Positions 26,847 through 35,980 of a DNA stretch of 64,000 nt are shown here, piece after piece. Each line of letters begins with the position of its first letter. Positions within the stretch are counted from its first letter, which is position 1. The translations under genes and the position numbers were made by a program. A model generated the notes under the pieces. The model was not told the DNA's origin. It made no database searches and saw nothing but the letters and a program-made list of their open reading frames with translations. Source of the DNA: Ewingella allii (lineage in GTDB: Bacteria > Pseudomonadota > Gammaproteobacteria > Enterobacterales > Enterobacteriaceae); the NCBI RefSeq assembly GCF_044430645.1, contig NZ_JAWUDN010000005.1, positions 62,001-126,000 of the forward strand, read 5' to 3'.

Positions 26847-27209
26847 ATGAAAGAAGTCGAAAAAGCCGAAATCAAACGCCTCAGTGACATGCTGGACGCG
26901 TTGAACCACAAAGATGCGACCGTTATCCAACAGGGTAACGCTGAGCTGATTGCCAAGCATGAAGAAGAGAAAGAGAAGCTGGCGGCCGAAATCGCTCGCC
27001 TGAAAGACGTGCGCGTTAAGAAGCTGAGCAAAGAAGCGCAAAAGCTGGAAACGCTGCCATTTAGCCGCGAAATCACTAAGAAAGAGCAGGCCGACATGGG
27101 CACGCTGAAGAAAACCGTGCGTGGCATCGTGGTGGTTCACCCGATGACCGCGCTGGGCCGCGAAATGGGCCTGAAAGTGGTGACCGGTTACGCCAAAAAA
27201 GCCTTCTAA
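26847..27209 (+). CDS. yibL: YibL family ribosome-associated protein
   Basis: A 120-residue coiled-coil protein, the same length as E. coli YibL, with the conserved C-terminus GIVVVHPMTALGREMGL. E. coli YibL has been found associated with ribosomes; its role is unclear. The start MKEVEKAEIKRLSDM at 26847 matches E. coli, so an in-frame start at 26796 is rejected. In E. coli, too, yibL lies directly after mtlADR; here two genes are inserted between. Confidence 0.93.
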   Translation: MKEVEKAEIKRLSDMLDALNHKDATVIQQGNAELIAKHEEEKEKLAAEIARLKDVRVKKLSKEAQKLETLPFSREITKKEQADMGTLKKTVRGIVVVHPMTALGREMGLKVVTGYAKKAF

Positions 27210-27218
27210 GCCGCGAAT

Positions 27219-27245
27219 CTCCTCCCTGCATCGCGCAGGGAGGAG
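27219..27245. terminator. Hairpin between convergent yibL and yiiM
   Basis: Perfect eleven-base stem CTCCTCCCTGC/GCAGGGAGGAG around a five-base loop. Neither strand has a strong T-run after it, so termination is plausible but not certain. Confidence 0.6.
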
Positions 27246-27251
27246 CTAAAA

Positions 27252-27932
27252 TCATTTACCCGCCGAACCAAACAACCTTCTGCCAAAATCCTCAATCTTG
27301 CGATTAATCAGCCGCATCTGCATGGTTTTATTCCAGCTGGCGGACAGCCCCGCTGCGTTCATTAATCGGCGATACTGCTCTTCGTCGAAAGGCATGTTGA
27401 AAGCGATGGAAATCGCCTCAGCCACCGACACGTCGCTGTTGCGGGTCATCAATTCAAAGGGTTTATCTCCGCTCACGCTGCCAGTGGCGATCACGCGGTA
27501 GAGCCAGCCGCATTTGCCGGTGTCTTGTAACACCTGCGACATCTGCGGGCAGTGCAAAAAGGTATTGAGCTTGTAGCAGGGGGATCGCGGCTGAGTGACC
27601 TGAATCAGCGCATCGCCCCAACGGAAAATATCGCCGATGAAGACGTTAGCTTCGGTCAGGCCGAGGGTGGATAAATTTTCCCCAAAGGCGGGCGGATGGA
27701 AACGCTCTTCCTGCTCGGGAAAGTGCTGGCGCAGCCACGCATAGTGCTCGCGGGGGAAGTGGCATAAGGCGCGATCTGGCCCGCCGTGGTAGCTGCTTTC
27801 GGCCTGCTCGTCACCTTCTAACCCTAGCGCTTTGAGCTGTAAAATACCGTCTACCTGCCGTTTGCCGATGGCGCTCGGTCTGTCATTCTCATAGGGTTTG
27901 ACCGCGCCGATATACACGTCCGGGTAATGCAT
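27252..27932 (-). CDS. yiiM: MOSC-domain protein YiiM
   Basis: A 226-residue MOSC protein matching E. coli YiiM (MHYPDVYIGAVKPY, GEGDEQ-type loop, SSYHGGPDRALCHFPREHY, FGENLSTLGLTE). The conserved MOSC cysteine is in QPRSPCYKL. YiiM is a molybdenum-cofactor protein linked to detoxification of N-hydroxylated base analogues such as 6-N-hydroxylaminopurine. A strong AGGAGG lies five bases before ATG 27932. Confidence 0.92.
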   Translation of the reverse strand: MHYPDVYIGAVKPYENDRPSAIGKRQVDGILQLKALGLEGDEQAESSYHGGPDRALCHFPREHYAWLRQHFPEQEERFHPPAFGENLSTLGLTEANVFIGDIFRWGDALIQVTQPRSPCYKLNTFLHCPQMSQVLQDTGKCGWLYRVIATGSVSGDKPFELMTRNSDVSVAEAISIAFNMPFDEEQYRRLMNAAGLSASWNKTMQMRLINRKIEDFGRRLFGSAGK

Positions 27933-27998
27933 AAAAACCTCCTGTCATGTCGTTGCCCTGGTGCTTCAGCATACCCCGCAATTGCCCGGCTAAACAGG

Positions 27999-28029
27999 CG
28001 AAAAAAAATGCGCCCGGCTGGGCGCATTT
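27999..28029 (-). terminator. Intrinsic terminator of the chemoreceptor gene
   Basis: AAATGCGCCC/GGGCGCATTT with a four-base loop; on the minus strand it runs into eight consecutive T. It lies 20 bases after the chemoreceptor stop. Confidence 0.9.
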
Positions 28030-28048
28030 CACGGGGAGGGTAACAGGC

Positions 28049-29989
28049 TTAGAAGGTTTCCCAATTATCCTGACTGACCCCCGCCGGGCGCGGCAGCAGC
28101 GGGGAGTGCAACTTTGGCGCGCGCGCAGTTACGGCTGACGTCTTGCTGTCACTGTCCGACAGGCGGAACACCGACACGGCCTCGGTCAGCAGGCGCGACT
28201 GCTCTTCGAGAGAATCAGCGGCGGCGGCGGACTGCTCAACCAGGGCGGCGTTCTGCTGGGTGGTGCTGTCCATCTCGACAATCGCTTGCGAGATCTGCGT
28301 GATGCCGCGGCTCTGCTCGTCAGACGCCGAGGCAATTTCGCCCATAATGTCGCGCACGTTGGTCACCGACTGCACGATGTCCTGCATGGTGCGACCGGTG
28401 CTTTCCACCAATTTAGCCCCGGTATTCACCCGCTCGACCGACTCGGCAATCAGCCCTTCAATCTCTTTGGCGGCCTGCGCGCTGCGCTGGGCCAGCGTGC
28501 GCACTTCGGAAGCCACCACCGAGAAGCCGCGTCCTTGCTCACCGGCGCGGGCAGCTTCCACCGCCGCGTTCAGCGCCAAAATGTTGGTCTGGAAGGCGAT
28601 GCCGTTGATCACGGAGGTTATCTCGGCGATGCGCTTGGAGCTGCTGGAGATCTGCTGCATGGTGAGCACCACGTCGCCGACCTGCTTGCCGCCGAGGGTG
28701 GCGGTTTGGGAGGCATCAGAGGCCAGTTTGCTGGCATGGTGGGCGTTCTCGGCGTTTTGTTTCACTGTCGAACTGAGCTGCTCCATGCTGGCGGCGGTCT
28801 CTTCCACTGCCGCCGCCTGCTGCTCGGTGCGCGAGGATAAATCAGTATTCCCTGCTGCAATTTCCGCCGCCGCGTGGGACACCTGACCGACGCCCGTACG
28901 AATTTCATAAATCATTTTGCGCAGGTTCTGGCTCATTCCGGCCACGGCGTTCATCAACATGCCCAGCTCGTCGCGGCGGGCGGTAGGCTGCGCCGCCGTG
29001 AGATCCCCCTTGGCAATCAGCTCGGCGGTGGCCAGCGTGGCACGCAGCGGATGGGTTAACTGGCGGGTGATGTGCCACGAGAACAGGGTGCCGATAACCA
29101 GCACCGCCAGCGTAATAATACCCATCAGCATCAGCGCTTTGTTGATGTCGGCGTGGGTGCTCTCCAGCTCGTTTTTGAATATATCCGCCACTAAGGAGTT
29201 CATATCATTGGCTTTTACCGCCAAGATCTGCGAGGCCGCCTTCTCGCGCTCGACGGCAGGCAGGTAAGCCACGACGTGTGATTTATAGCTCGCCAGCGCG
29301 TTCATCAGCGGCGCCAGCGTCTCTTGCTGGTTTGGCAACAGCAGGGCGTTGAGCTTGGTAGCATTGGCCTTGGTATCGTCAATTGCCTGCAATAATGGCG
29401 CTTCTGACGCCTGAGTTGGGCTGAGCAGCAGGCCGCGAACGTAATAGCGGATGCTGATCAGCTTCTGAATCACTTCAGAAAGCGACATGCGAATCGACGG
29501 ATCTACATCTTCTACCCGCAGCTGTTCTTGTAAGCGTTTGAGGATGTCTTCAGTGTCCGACAGGTTCCAGCTCTTGCGCACCGCGTCTTTTTCATCCACC
29601 GCGTGCTTGAAAGCCGTCTGCGCCTGTTTGTATTCCTTAATTTTTACCGGCACCTGATCCAAATTGGCTAGGTTTCTTGGCTCCCAGCTCATCCTGCCTT
29701 TGGACTCATCCAACAGTTGCTCAACCTGCGCGATGAGCTGCTGGTTTTTCTCCAGATAAACGGGGTCGTAATTGAGTTGATATAAAGTGCGATTGATGCG
29801 TGCGTCGTGTAGTAACGTATTAATTTTGTTACTGAAATCGACCTTATCGGCCCGCTGGTCGATGCTTTTAAACTTGATCATGCCGACGGCGGAAATCACC
29901 ACGGCAATCAGCAAAATAAACCCCAGACCTAACCCGAGCTTGGTGCCGACTTTTAGGTTATCAATGCGCTGTACTAAACCGATTCCCAT
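28049..29989 (-). CDS. Methyl-accepting chemotaxis protein with large helical sensor domain and NWETF tail
   Basis: A 646-residue receptor. TM1 is at about 17-37 (LGLGFILLIAVVISAVGMIKF), then comes a 250-residue all-helical periplasmic domain, TM2 at about 290-308 (MGIITLAVLVIGTLFSW), a HAMP domain and the signalling hairpin with the invariant tip IAFQTNILALNAAVEAARAGEQGRGF. The sensor size fits the helical bimodular (HBM) class typified by Pseudomonas McpS, which binds TCA-cycle acids; ligand unknown here. The C-terminal pentapeptide NWETF is the CheR/CheB docking site of high-abundance receptors. GGGGA lies eight bases before ATG 29989. Stand-alone gene. Confidence 0.9.
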   Translation of the reverse strand: MGIGLVQRIDNLKVGTKLGLGLGFILLIAVVISAVGMIKFKSIDQRADKVDFSNKINTLLHDARINRTLYQLNYDPVYLEKNQQLIAQVEQLLDESKGRMSWEPRNLANLDQVPVKIKEYKQAQTAFKHAVDEKDAVRKSWNLSDTEDILKRLQEQLRVEDVDPSIRMSLSEVIQKLISIRYYVRGLLLSPTQASEAPLLQAIDDTKANATKLNALLLPNQQETLAPLMNALASYKSHVVAYLPAVEREKAASQILAVKANDMNSLVADIFKNELESTHADINKALMLMGIITLAVLVIGTLFSWHITRQLTHPLRATLATAELIAKGDLTAAQPTARRDELGMLMNAVAGMSQNLRKMIYEIRTGVGQVSHAAAEIAAGNTDLSSRTEQQAAAVEETAASMEQLSSTVKQNAENAHHASKLASDASQTATLGGKQVGDVVLTMQQISSSSKRIAEITSVINGIAFQTNILALNAAVEAARAGEQGRGFSVVASEVRTLAQRSAQAAKEIEGLIAESVERVNTGAKLVESTGRTMQDIVQSVTNVRDIMGEIASASDEQSRGITQISQAIVEMDSTTQQNAALVEQSAAAADSLEEQSRLLTEAVSVFRLSDSDSKTSAVTARAPKLHSPLLPRPAGVSQDNWETF

Positions 29990-30156
29990 AACTATTTTCC
30001 CCCAACGTCCATGCTTAAAAAGAGATGCCTTTGTGATGGGTCTATCGGAATGACTTAAGCCAAACTTTAGGGGGATGGGGCAGGATATTTAAGAAGTGCG
30101 AGCAAGGTCTGAAAATTGAGAGAAAAGGCTGCAATAAGGGGGCGAAAAATGGGCGT

Positions 30157-30180
30157 AAAAAAGGCGGGGAAGCCCCCGCC
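30157..30180 (-). terminator. Intrinsic terminator of sodA
   Basis: GGCGGGG (30163-30169) pairs with CCCCGCC around a short loop; on the minus strand six T follow. Confidence 0.88.
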
Positions 30181-30214
30181 TGATGTGCGTTGCTGAACCC
30201 CTAGGGGCGCGAAA

Positions 30215-30838
30215 TTATTTCGCTTCAGCCAGGCGTTTTGCTGCTTCGTCCCAGTTCACAACGTCCCAGAATGCTTTGATGTAGTCAGGGCGTTTGTTCT
30301 GATATTTCAGGTAGTAAGCGTGTTCCCAAACGTCCAGACCCAGCAGAGGGTAGCCAGATGCGCCAGAGATTGCTTCACCCATCAGCGGGCTGTCTTGGTT
30401 AGCAGTAGAAACTACCGCCAGTTTACCGTCGGTTTTCAGCACCAGCCACGCCCAGCCTGAGCCGAAACGAGTAGTTGCTGCTTTCTCGAAGGTTTCTTTG
30501 AAAGCGTCAACGCTGCCGAAGTCACGTTCGATTGCCGCTTTCAGGTCGCCCTGCAGGGTGGTACCGGTTTTCAGGCCTTTCCAGAACAGGCTGTGGTTAG
30601 CGTGGCCGCCTGCGTTGTTGCGCAGAGCAACTTTCTTGTCAGCTGGCACTTTGTCCAGGTTGGCAATCAGTTCTTCAACAGACAGTTTTGCCAGTTCTGG
30701 CAGGCTTTCCAGCGCAGCGTTAGCGTTGTTAACGTAGGTCTGGTGGTGTTTAGTGTGATGGATTTCCATCGTTTGTTTGTCGAAATGCGGTTCGAGTGCG
30801 TCGTATGCGTAAGGCAGTGATGGCAGTGAATAACTCAT
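30215..30838 (-). CDS. sodA: Superoxide dismutase [Mn]
   Basis: A 207-residue Mn-SOD that converts superoxide to peroxide and oxygen in the cytoplasm. Metal ligands are visible: His27 (MEIHHTKHH), a histidine in GGHANHSLFW, and the Asp/His pair in LDVWEHAYY. Start MSYSLPSLPYAY at 30838 (GGAG upstream) matches SodA proteins; the in-frame extension to 30949 is rejected. A near-consensus Fur box stands about 80 bases upstream, consistent with Fur repression of sodA known in E. coli. Confidence 0.97.
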   Translation of the reverse strand: MSYSLPSLPYAYDALEPHFDKQTMEIHHTKHHQTYVNNANAALESLPELAKLSVEELIANLDKVPADKKVALRNNAGGHANHSLFWKGLKTGTTLQGDLKAAIERDFGSVDAFKETFEKAATTRFGSGWAWLVLKTDGKLAVVSTANQDSPLMGEAISGASGYPLLGLDVWEHAYYLKYQNKRPDYIKAFWDVVNWDEAAKRLAEAK

Positions 30839-30918
30839 GTTCATCGTCTCCATAGTGTAGGGCGGCACCGTCATTGTGAGCACCGCGTAATCAGTGGGAT
30901 CATTATAGTTAATTAAAT

Positions 30919-30937
30919 GATATTGAAAATGATTATC
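30919..30937. promoter_or_regulatory. Fur box upstream of sodA
   Basis: The 19-mer matches the Fur consensus (GATAATGATAATCATTATC) at 16 of 19 positions, with the outer GATA and ATTATC ends perfect. It lies in the sodA promoter region, where iron-loaded Fur would repress. Confidence 0.78.
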
Positions 30938-31064
30938 TATGCTCCGCACTTTGTGCGGGTATTCTCTCAGGCCCGTCAGGCGGGGCTTTCGGCCGCCCTT
31001 AGAGCAAGTACAAATAAGCTGGTAATAAACAATCTAACGCTGAATTGAGAGCAATCCGACGCGC

Positions 31065-31910
31065 TTAGCCTCTCAACCTCTGTGGATGAGTATAGACCGT
31101 CGCCCGCCCCGGCTTGCTGAAGCCGACCAGCGTCAGGTTACAGCGTTCGGCGACATCCACCGCCAGTTGCGTGGCGGCGGAGACGGCAAACAGAATTTCG
31201 ACACCGCACATTGCGGCTTTCTGCACCATTTCATAGCTGGCGCGGCTCGATACCAGCGCCGCGCCCTGATGCCAGTCGGCTTTCTTGGCCCGCACGCCGA
31301 GGATTTTATCCAGCGCGACGTGGCGGCCGACGTCTTCACAGCCGCCGAGCAGTTCGCCCTGTGGGCTAATCCATGCTCCGGCGTGAGTGCAGCCGGTGAG
31401 CTGGCCGATGGTTTGCACCGATTTCAACTGGCTCAGCGCCTGATCTAACAGCGCTAAATCAAAGGCTTGAGTAAAAGGCAGCGGCTTGAGCGGGCGGAAC
31501 AGATCGCCGAGTTGCTCAATGCCACACACGCCGCAGCCGGTGCGTCCGGCCATCGCGCGGCGGCGCTCTTTTAAACCGCTAAAACGTCGGGTTGATAACT
31601 CGATGTTAACTTCGATGCCATTGCAGTTGGATGACACATCCATACCGTAAATGTCAGAGACGGATTCGATAATGCCTTCTGATAAAGAAAATCCGAGCGC
31701 GAAGGCGTCGAGATCTTTTGGCGAAGCCATCATCACCACGTGAGAAATACCGTTGTAGACCAGTGCTACCGGCACTTCTTCGGCGATCCAGTCATCCTCT
31801 GGCGCATCCAGATGCCCGCGCTGCATCACCGGCTTGCGGGTTGCCCCGACAATCGACGTCAGGGTCTGATCGTCTTTTTCGTCAGAAGGGTTCTGGCGCA
31901 GAACATCCAT
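31065..31910 (-). CDS. fdhD: Formate dehydrogenase accessory sulfurtransferase FdhD
   Basis: A 281-residue protein that passes sulfur from IscS to the molybdenum cofactor of formate dehydrogenases. The key motif CGVC is at 126-129, and GCEDVGRHVALDKILG and SSRASYEMVQKAA are conserved FdhD blocks. AAGG lies eight bases before ATG 31910. No formate dehydrogenase gene is next to it in this window. Confidence 0.95.
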   Translation of the reverse strand: MDVLRQNPSDEKDDQTLTSIVGATRKPVMQRGHLDAPEDDWIAEEVPVALVYNGISHVVMMASPKDLDAFALGFSLSEGIIESVSDIYGMDVSSNCNGIEVNIELSTRRFSGLKERRRAMAGRTGCGVCGIEQLGDLFRPLKPLPFTQAFDLALLDQALSQLKSVQTIGQLTGCTHAGAWISPQGELLGGCEDVGRHVALDKILGVRAKKADWHQGAALVSSRASYEMVQKAAMCGVEILFAVSAATQLAVDVAERCNLTLVGFSKPGRATVYTHPQRLRG

Positions 31911-32135
31911 CGAAATAACCTTTTAAACACTACGAAATTTAAACAATATTTTAACGCTTCGCTTCTCAGAGGGGAAAGCCTGATTGCGCAAAACCGAGGC
32001 TGACGCGGCAGAAAGGCATTTTTGGTGTAGGACGCGTGAAGGGCAATTCTTAAAAATGGCGCTTTGCGCGGCGTAGCTTGGTAAAGCGGGGCTTGGCTGC
32101 TAGCTTTAAAATAGGTCTTAACGCGGGAGAATATG

Positions 32136-32741
32136 ATGAAGCTAGTCGGCAGCTACACCAGTCCATACGTGCGTAAAATCTCAGTCATGCTGCTGGAAAA
32201 GGGCATTCCTTTTGAGTTTGTGAATGACCCACCGAGCGAGCCGGGCAACAAAATCACCGACTACAATCCGCTGGGCAAAGTGCCCGCGCTGGTCACTGAC
32301 GAAGGCGAGGTGTTTTACGATTCGCCGATCATCGTGCAGTTTATCGAGTTGCAGAATGCTTCCCCTACGCTGCTGCCCTGGCAGCCGCTGGAGGCATTGC
32401 GGGTTAAACAGATTGAGGCGCTGGCCGATGGCGTGACCGACGCCGCCGTGGCGCTGGTGTTAGAAAGCAAGCGCGACGCCGACAAGCGCAATGAAGAGTG
32501 GGTGGTAAGACAGCGCGCCAAGGTGCTGCGCGGCCTCGACACCTTAGAGCAGCATGCCGCAAATCGCACTTTGTTGAATGGCGAAAGCCTGAACGTGGCG
32601 GATATCGCCGTCGCCTGCGCACTGGGATATATCAACTATCGACGCGTGGCTCCCGGCTGGTGCGTCGAGCGCCCGAAGCTGGTTTCGCTGGTAGAGCGCC
32701 TGTTCCAGCGCGAAAGCTTTTCCCGCACCGCGCCGCCTTAA
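32136..32741 (+). CDS. yibF: Glutathione S-transferase-like YibF
   Basis: A 201-residue GST-fold protein matching E. coli YibF (KLVGSYTSPYVRKISVMLLEKGI, NPLGKVPALV, the helix-2 DSP motif, and C-terminal YINYRRVAPGWCVERP). The N-terminal thioredoxin-like domain binds glutathione; the substrate is unknown. The second of two adjacent ATG codons (32136) has better spacing from GGGAG and matches the E. coli N-terminus. Confidence 0.92.
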   Translation: MKLVGSYTSPYVRKISVMLLEKGIPFEFVNDPPSEPGNKITDYNPLGKVPALVTDEGEVFYDSPIIVQFIELQNASPTLLPWQPLEALRVKQIEALADGVTDAAVALVLESKRDADKRNEEWVVRQRAKVLRGLDTLEQHAANRTLLNGESLNVADIAVACALGYINYRRVAPGWCVERPKLVSLVERLFQRESFSRTAPP

Positions 32742-32919
32742 TCTAGCTCTTTCTTGCCGATCTATCCCCCTTTGAGCATCTCGTGCGCCTCCGGCTGAAA
32801 AGTTGTGAGGCTGCTCGAAGAGTTCCCTTTACATCCCGCCACTAATTTCCTGACTGCCTACGCTTTATACAGCATTCTGCGTTTTACTCTCGTTCAAGGC
32901 AGCATAAAGGAGATTCACC

Positions 32920-34458
32920 ATGGCTTATGACAAGACCCCGCACGCCGTAAAACCCGAAGAGTATGGTTTCCCGCTGAAACTGAAAAAACGTTATGACAAC
33001 TTTATCGGCGGCGAGTGGGTCGCGCCGGTGAAGGGCGAATACTATTCCAACCTGACGCCAATTACCGGCGAGGCGCTGTGCGAAGTGGCCAGCTCCAGCA
33101 AAGATGATATTGAACTGGCGCTGGACGCCGCCCACGCCGCCAAAGCCGCATGGGGCAAGACTTCAGTGCAGGAGCGCGCCAATCTGCTGCTCAAAGTCGC
33201 TGACCGTATGGAGCAAAATCTCGAGCTGCTGGCCAATGCCGAAACCTGGGATAACGGTAAGCCGATCCGCGAAACCTCGGGTGCCGACGTGCCGCTGGCT
33301 ATCGACCATTTCCGCTATTTCGCCTCTTGCGTACGCGCGCAGGAAGGCGGCATCAGTGAAATCGACAGCGAAACCGTGGCTTACCATTTCCACGAGCCGC
33401 TGGGCGTGGTGGCGCAGATCATTCCGTGGAACTTCCCCCTGCTGATGGCCTGCTGGAAGATGGCACCGGCGCTGGCGGCGGGTAACTGCATTGTGATGAA
33501 ACCTGCCAAGCTGACCCCGCTTTCCGTGCTGCTGCTGATGGATCTGCTGAAAGACATTCTGCCCGCTGGAGTCATCAACGTGGTTAACGGCGCGGGGGGC
33601 GAGATTGGCGAATATCTGGCGACGTCTAAACGCATCGCCAAAGTGGCCTTTACCGGCTCCACCGAAGTGGGCCAGCAGATTGCCGGATACGCCGCGCAAA
33701 ACCTGATCCCCGCCACGCTGGAGCTGGGCGGCAAGTCGCCGAACATCTTCTTTGCGGACGTAATGGACAAAGAAGACAGCTTCTTCGACAAGGCGCTGGA
33801 GGGCTTCACCCTGTTTGCCTTCAACCAGGGCGAGGTCTGTACCTGCCCGAGCCGCGCCTTGGTGCAAGAGTCAATTTACGAACGCTTTATGGAAAGGGCG
33901 ATCAAGCGCGTGGAGGCTATTCGCACCGGCAACCCGCTGGACGCGGATACCCAGATGGGCGCGCAGGTGTCGGCGGGCCAGATGAAAACCATTCTGGACT
34001 ATATCGAAATCGGCAAGAAAGAGGGCGCTCAGGTACTGACCGGCGGTGCACGCAAGAAACTGGAAGGCTCGCTCAATGAGGGTTATTACCTGCAACCGAC
34101 CATCTTGCTGGGTAAAAACAACATGCGCGTGTTCCAGGAGGAGATCTTTGGGCCAGTGCTGGCCGTCACAACCTTTAAAGACATGGACGAGGCGCTGGAG
34201 ATTGCCAACGATACGGCTTACGGGCTGGGAGCTGGGGTGTGGAGCCGCGACGGCAGCGTGGCCTACCACATGGGGCGGAACTTGCAGGCGGGGCGCGTGT
34301 GGACCAACTGTTACCATGCCTATCCGGCCCACGCGGCCTTCGGCGGCTATAAACAGTCGGGCATCGGGCGCGAAACCCACAAGATGATGTTGGACCACTA
34401 TCAGCAGACCAAGTGCCTGCTGGTCAGCTATTCCGATAAGCCGATGGGTCTGTTTTAA
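32920..34458 (+). CDS. aldB: NAD(P)-dependent aldehyde dehydrogenase AldB
   Basis: A 512-residue enzyme identical in length to E. coli AldB and very similar throughout. The catalytic Cys307 is in FNQGEVCTCPSR, the general base Glu in LELGGKSPN, and FTGSTEVGQQI binds the cofactor. It oxidises acetaldehyde and other short aldehydes to acids. GGAG lies before ATG 32920. Monocistronic, with a terminator shared with the convergent mdfA. Confidence 0.96.
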   Translation: MAYDKTPHAVKPEEYGFPLKLKKRYDNFIGGEWVAPVKGEYYSNLTPITGEALCEVASSSKDDIELALDAAHAAKAAWGKTSVQERANLLLKVADRMEQNLELLANAETWDNGKPIRETSGADVPLAIDHFRYFASCVRAQEGGISEIDSETVAYHFHEPLGVVAQIIPWNFPLLMACWKMAPALAAGNCIVMKPAKLTPLSVLLLMDLLKDILPAGVINVVNGAGGEIGEYLATSKRIAKVAFTGSTEVGQQIAGYAAQNLIPATLELGGKSPNIFFADVMDKEDSFFDKALEGFTLFAFNQGEVCTCPSRALVQESIYERFMERAIKRVEAIRTGNPLDADTQMGAQVSAGQMKTILDYIEIGKKEGAQVLTGGARKKLEGSLNEGYYLQPTILLGKNNMRVFQEEIFGPVLAVTTFKDMDEALEIANDTAYGLGAGVWSRDGSVAYHMGRNLQAGRVWTNCYHAYPAHAAFGGYKQSGIGRETHKMMLDHYQQTKCLLVSYSDKPMGLF

Positions 34459-34468
34459 GCATAAAAAG

Positions 34469-34493
34469 AAGGTCCGCTATTGCGGACCTTTTT
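34469..34493. terminator. Bidirectional terminator between aldB and mdfA
   Basis: Nine-base perfect stem AAGGTCCGC/GCGGACCTT with a TATT loop, T-run on the plus strand (TTTTT) and A-run on the other side, fitting both converging genes. Confidence 0.9.
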
Positions 34494-34496
34494 CTG

Positions 34497-35735
34497 CTAC
34501 ACCACGCTGTTCGGTGCGACGAACACCTGACGGCGGCGGATAAACACGGCCACTAAGGCTAACCAGCACAGTCCGCTTATCAGGTTGAAAAGGTTAAATA
34601 AACCACTTCCACCCTCGACGTAAGCCACTTTCGCCAGCTCAATGCCCAGCGTAAACACCGCCATGCTGATCATCCCCATCGCGGCGGATACCGTGCCTTT
34701 GCTCATGGTGCTGGAGAACAGCGTTAAGCGATATAAGCCGGCGTTAGCCACCCCTATGCCGAAGGCGTAGAGGCTCAGCCCTGCGGTCATCCAGAAGTAG
34801 GCGTGGCCCGACAGCAGGGTGGCCGCCGCGGCAATAATCAGTCCGACTACCATGGGTCCGGCACCCAGCTTGATTAACTGCTCGACGCTGCGTTTGCCAG
34901 TCAGCTTCGCCAGCGTGATATTACCGATGATGAGCGCGCCGAAAATCGGCACCTGCAACAGGCCGTATTCGAACGGTGGCAGGCCTTCGCCGCTGATCAG
35001 AATCACCGGAGATTGGGCAATCCACGCCAGCAGCGGCAGGCTGGCAAAGCCAATGGCGAGCGCGCCGCACAGGAACTGACGGTTTTTCAGCACCTCTTTA
35101 TAGTCTTTCCACAGGCTCTTCATGGAGAAGCTTTCGCCCAGGCGCGATGCGGTTTCCGGCATTGATTTCCACAGGCCCCAGAAGGCAATGGCGGCCAGCA
35201 GGGCGAACAGCACGAACATGGTTTCCCAAGGCGCGAACTGCACCAGCGCGGCTCCGGCCAGCGGCCCGAGTAGCGGCGCTATCAGCGCGACGTTAGCCAT
35301 CATGGCGGTGATTTTGATGCACACCGACTCTTCGAAAGATTCCTGAATCGCTGCATACCCCACCGCGCCGATAAAGCACAGGCTAATCCCCTGCAAAAAG
35401 CGCATCACCATAAATTGCTCGATGCTTTGGGCGAACAAAATCGCCAGACAGGTTACGATGAAGAAACCGACCCCGGCCAGCATCACCGGCCGACGCCCAC
35501 GGCGATCCGACAGCGGCCCGAGCAGCCATTGCAGGAACATGCCGCCAGCTAAATAGGCGGTCATCGAGGTTGGAACCCACTCTTCGCCAGCGTTAAAATT
35601 CGCCACCACGGCCAGCATGCCGGGTTGGATCATATCGTTGCCGATATAAGTGGCGAATTCAAAAAGCACCAGACAAAGCGGGAACAGAAGCGCCCGCCGA
35701 TCCAAAAGGGACGCGGTATTTGGAGAGTTATGCAT
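34497..35735 (-). CDS. mdfA: Multidrug efflux MFS transporter MdfA
   Basis: A 412-residue 12-TM drug/proton antiporter close to E. coli MdfA throughout. The two membrane acids that govern transport, Glu26 and Asp34 (FEFATYIGND), occupy exactly the E. coli positions, and the motif A loop GPLSDRRGRRPVML is intact. It exports cationic and neutral drugs and contributes to alkali tolerance. Convergent with aldB. Confidence 0.95.
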   Translation of the reverse strand: MHNSPNTASLLDRRALLFPLCLVLFEFATYIGNDMIQPGMLAVVANFNAGEEWVPTSMTAYLAGGMFLQWLLGPLSDRRGRRPVMLAGVGFFIVTCLAILFAQSIEQFMVMRFLQGISLCFIGAVGYAAIQESFEESVCIKITAMMANVALIAPLLGPLAGAALVQFAPWETMFVLFALLAAIAFWGLWKSMPETASRLGESFSMKSLWKDYKEVLKNRQFLCGALAIGFASLPLLAWIAQSPVILISGEGLPPFEYGLLQVPIFGALIIGNITLAKLTGKRSVEQLIKLGAGPMVVGLIIAAAATLLSGHAYFWMTAGLSLYAFGIGVANAGLYRLTLFSSTMSKGTVSAAMGMISMAVFTLGIELAKVAYVEGGSGLFNLFNLISGLCWLALVAVFIRRRQVFVAPNSVV

Positions 35736-35980
35736 GTTGTTATTTCACGACGTAAGGCTAGATCATGGGAAACTAGCAAGAAAATAGGGACTGTCCGGGC
35801 AGGTAACGCAGGCGGGGCAGTAATGGCGGCTATTTTGCCGATTTTTTGAACTAAGCGCAATCCTCTTTTTGTGTTTAGCACTTTCTGAGAATGTCACTTT
35901 TAGCTTGTTAGCCTAGTCAAAGCTCATTAACCTGCTAATAAAGGTAGAAAGTGAAGGTCTTTGTAGGAAAAAAGAGTTTA

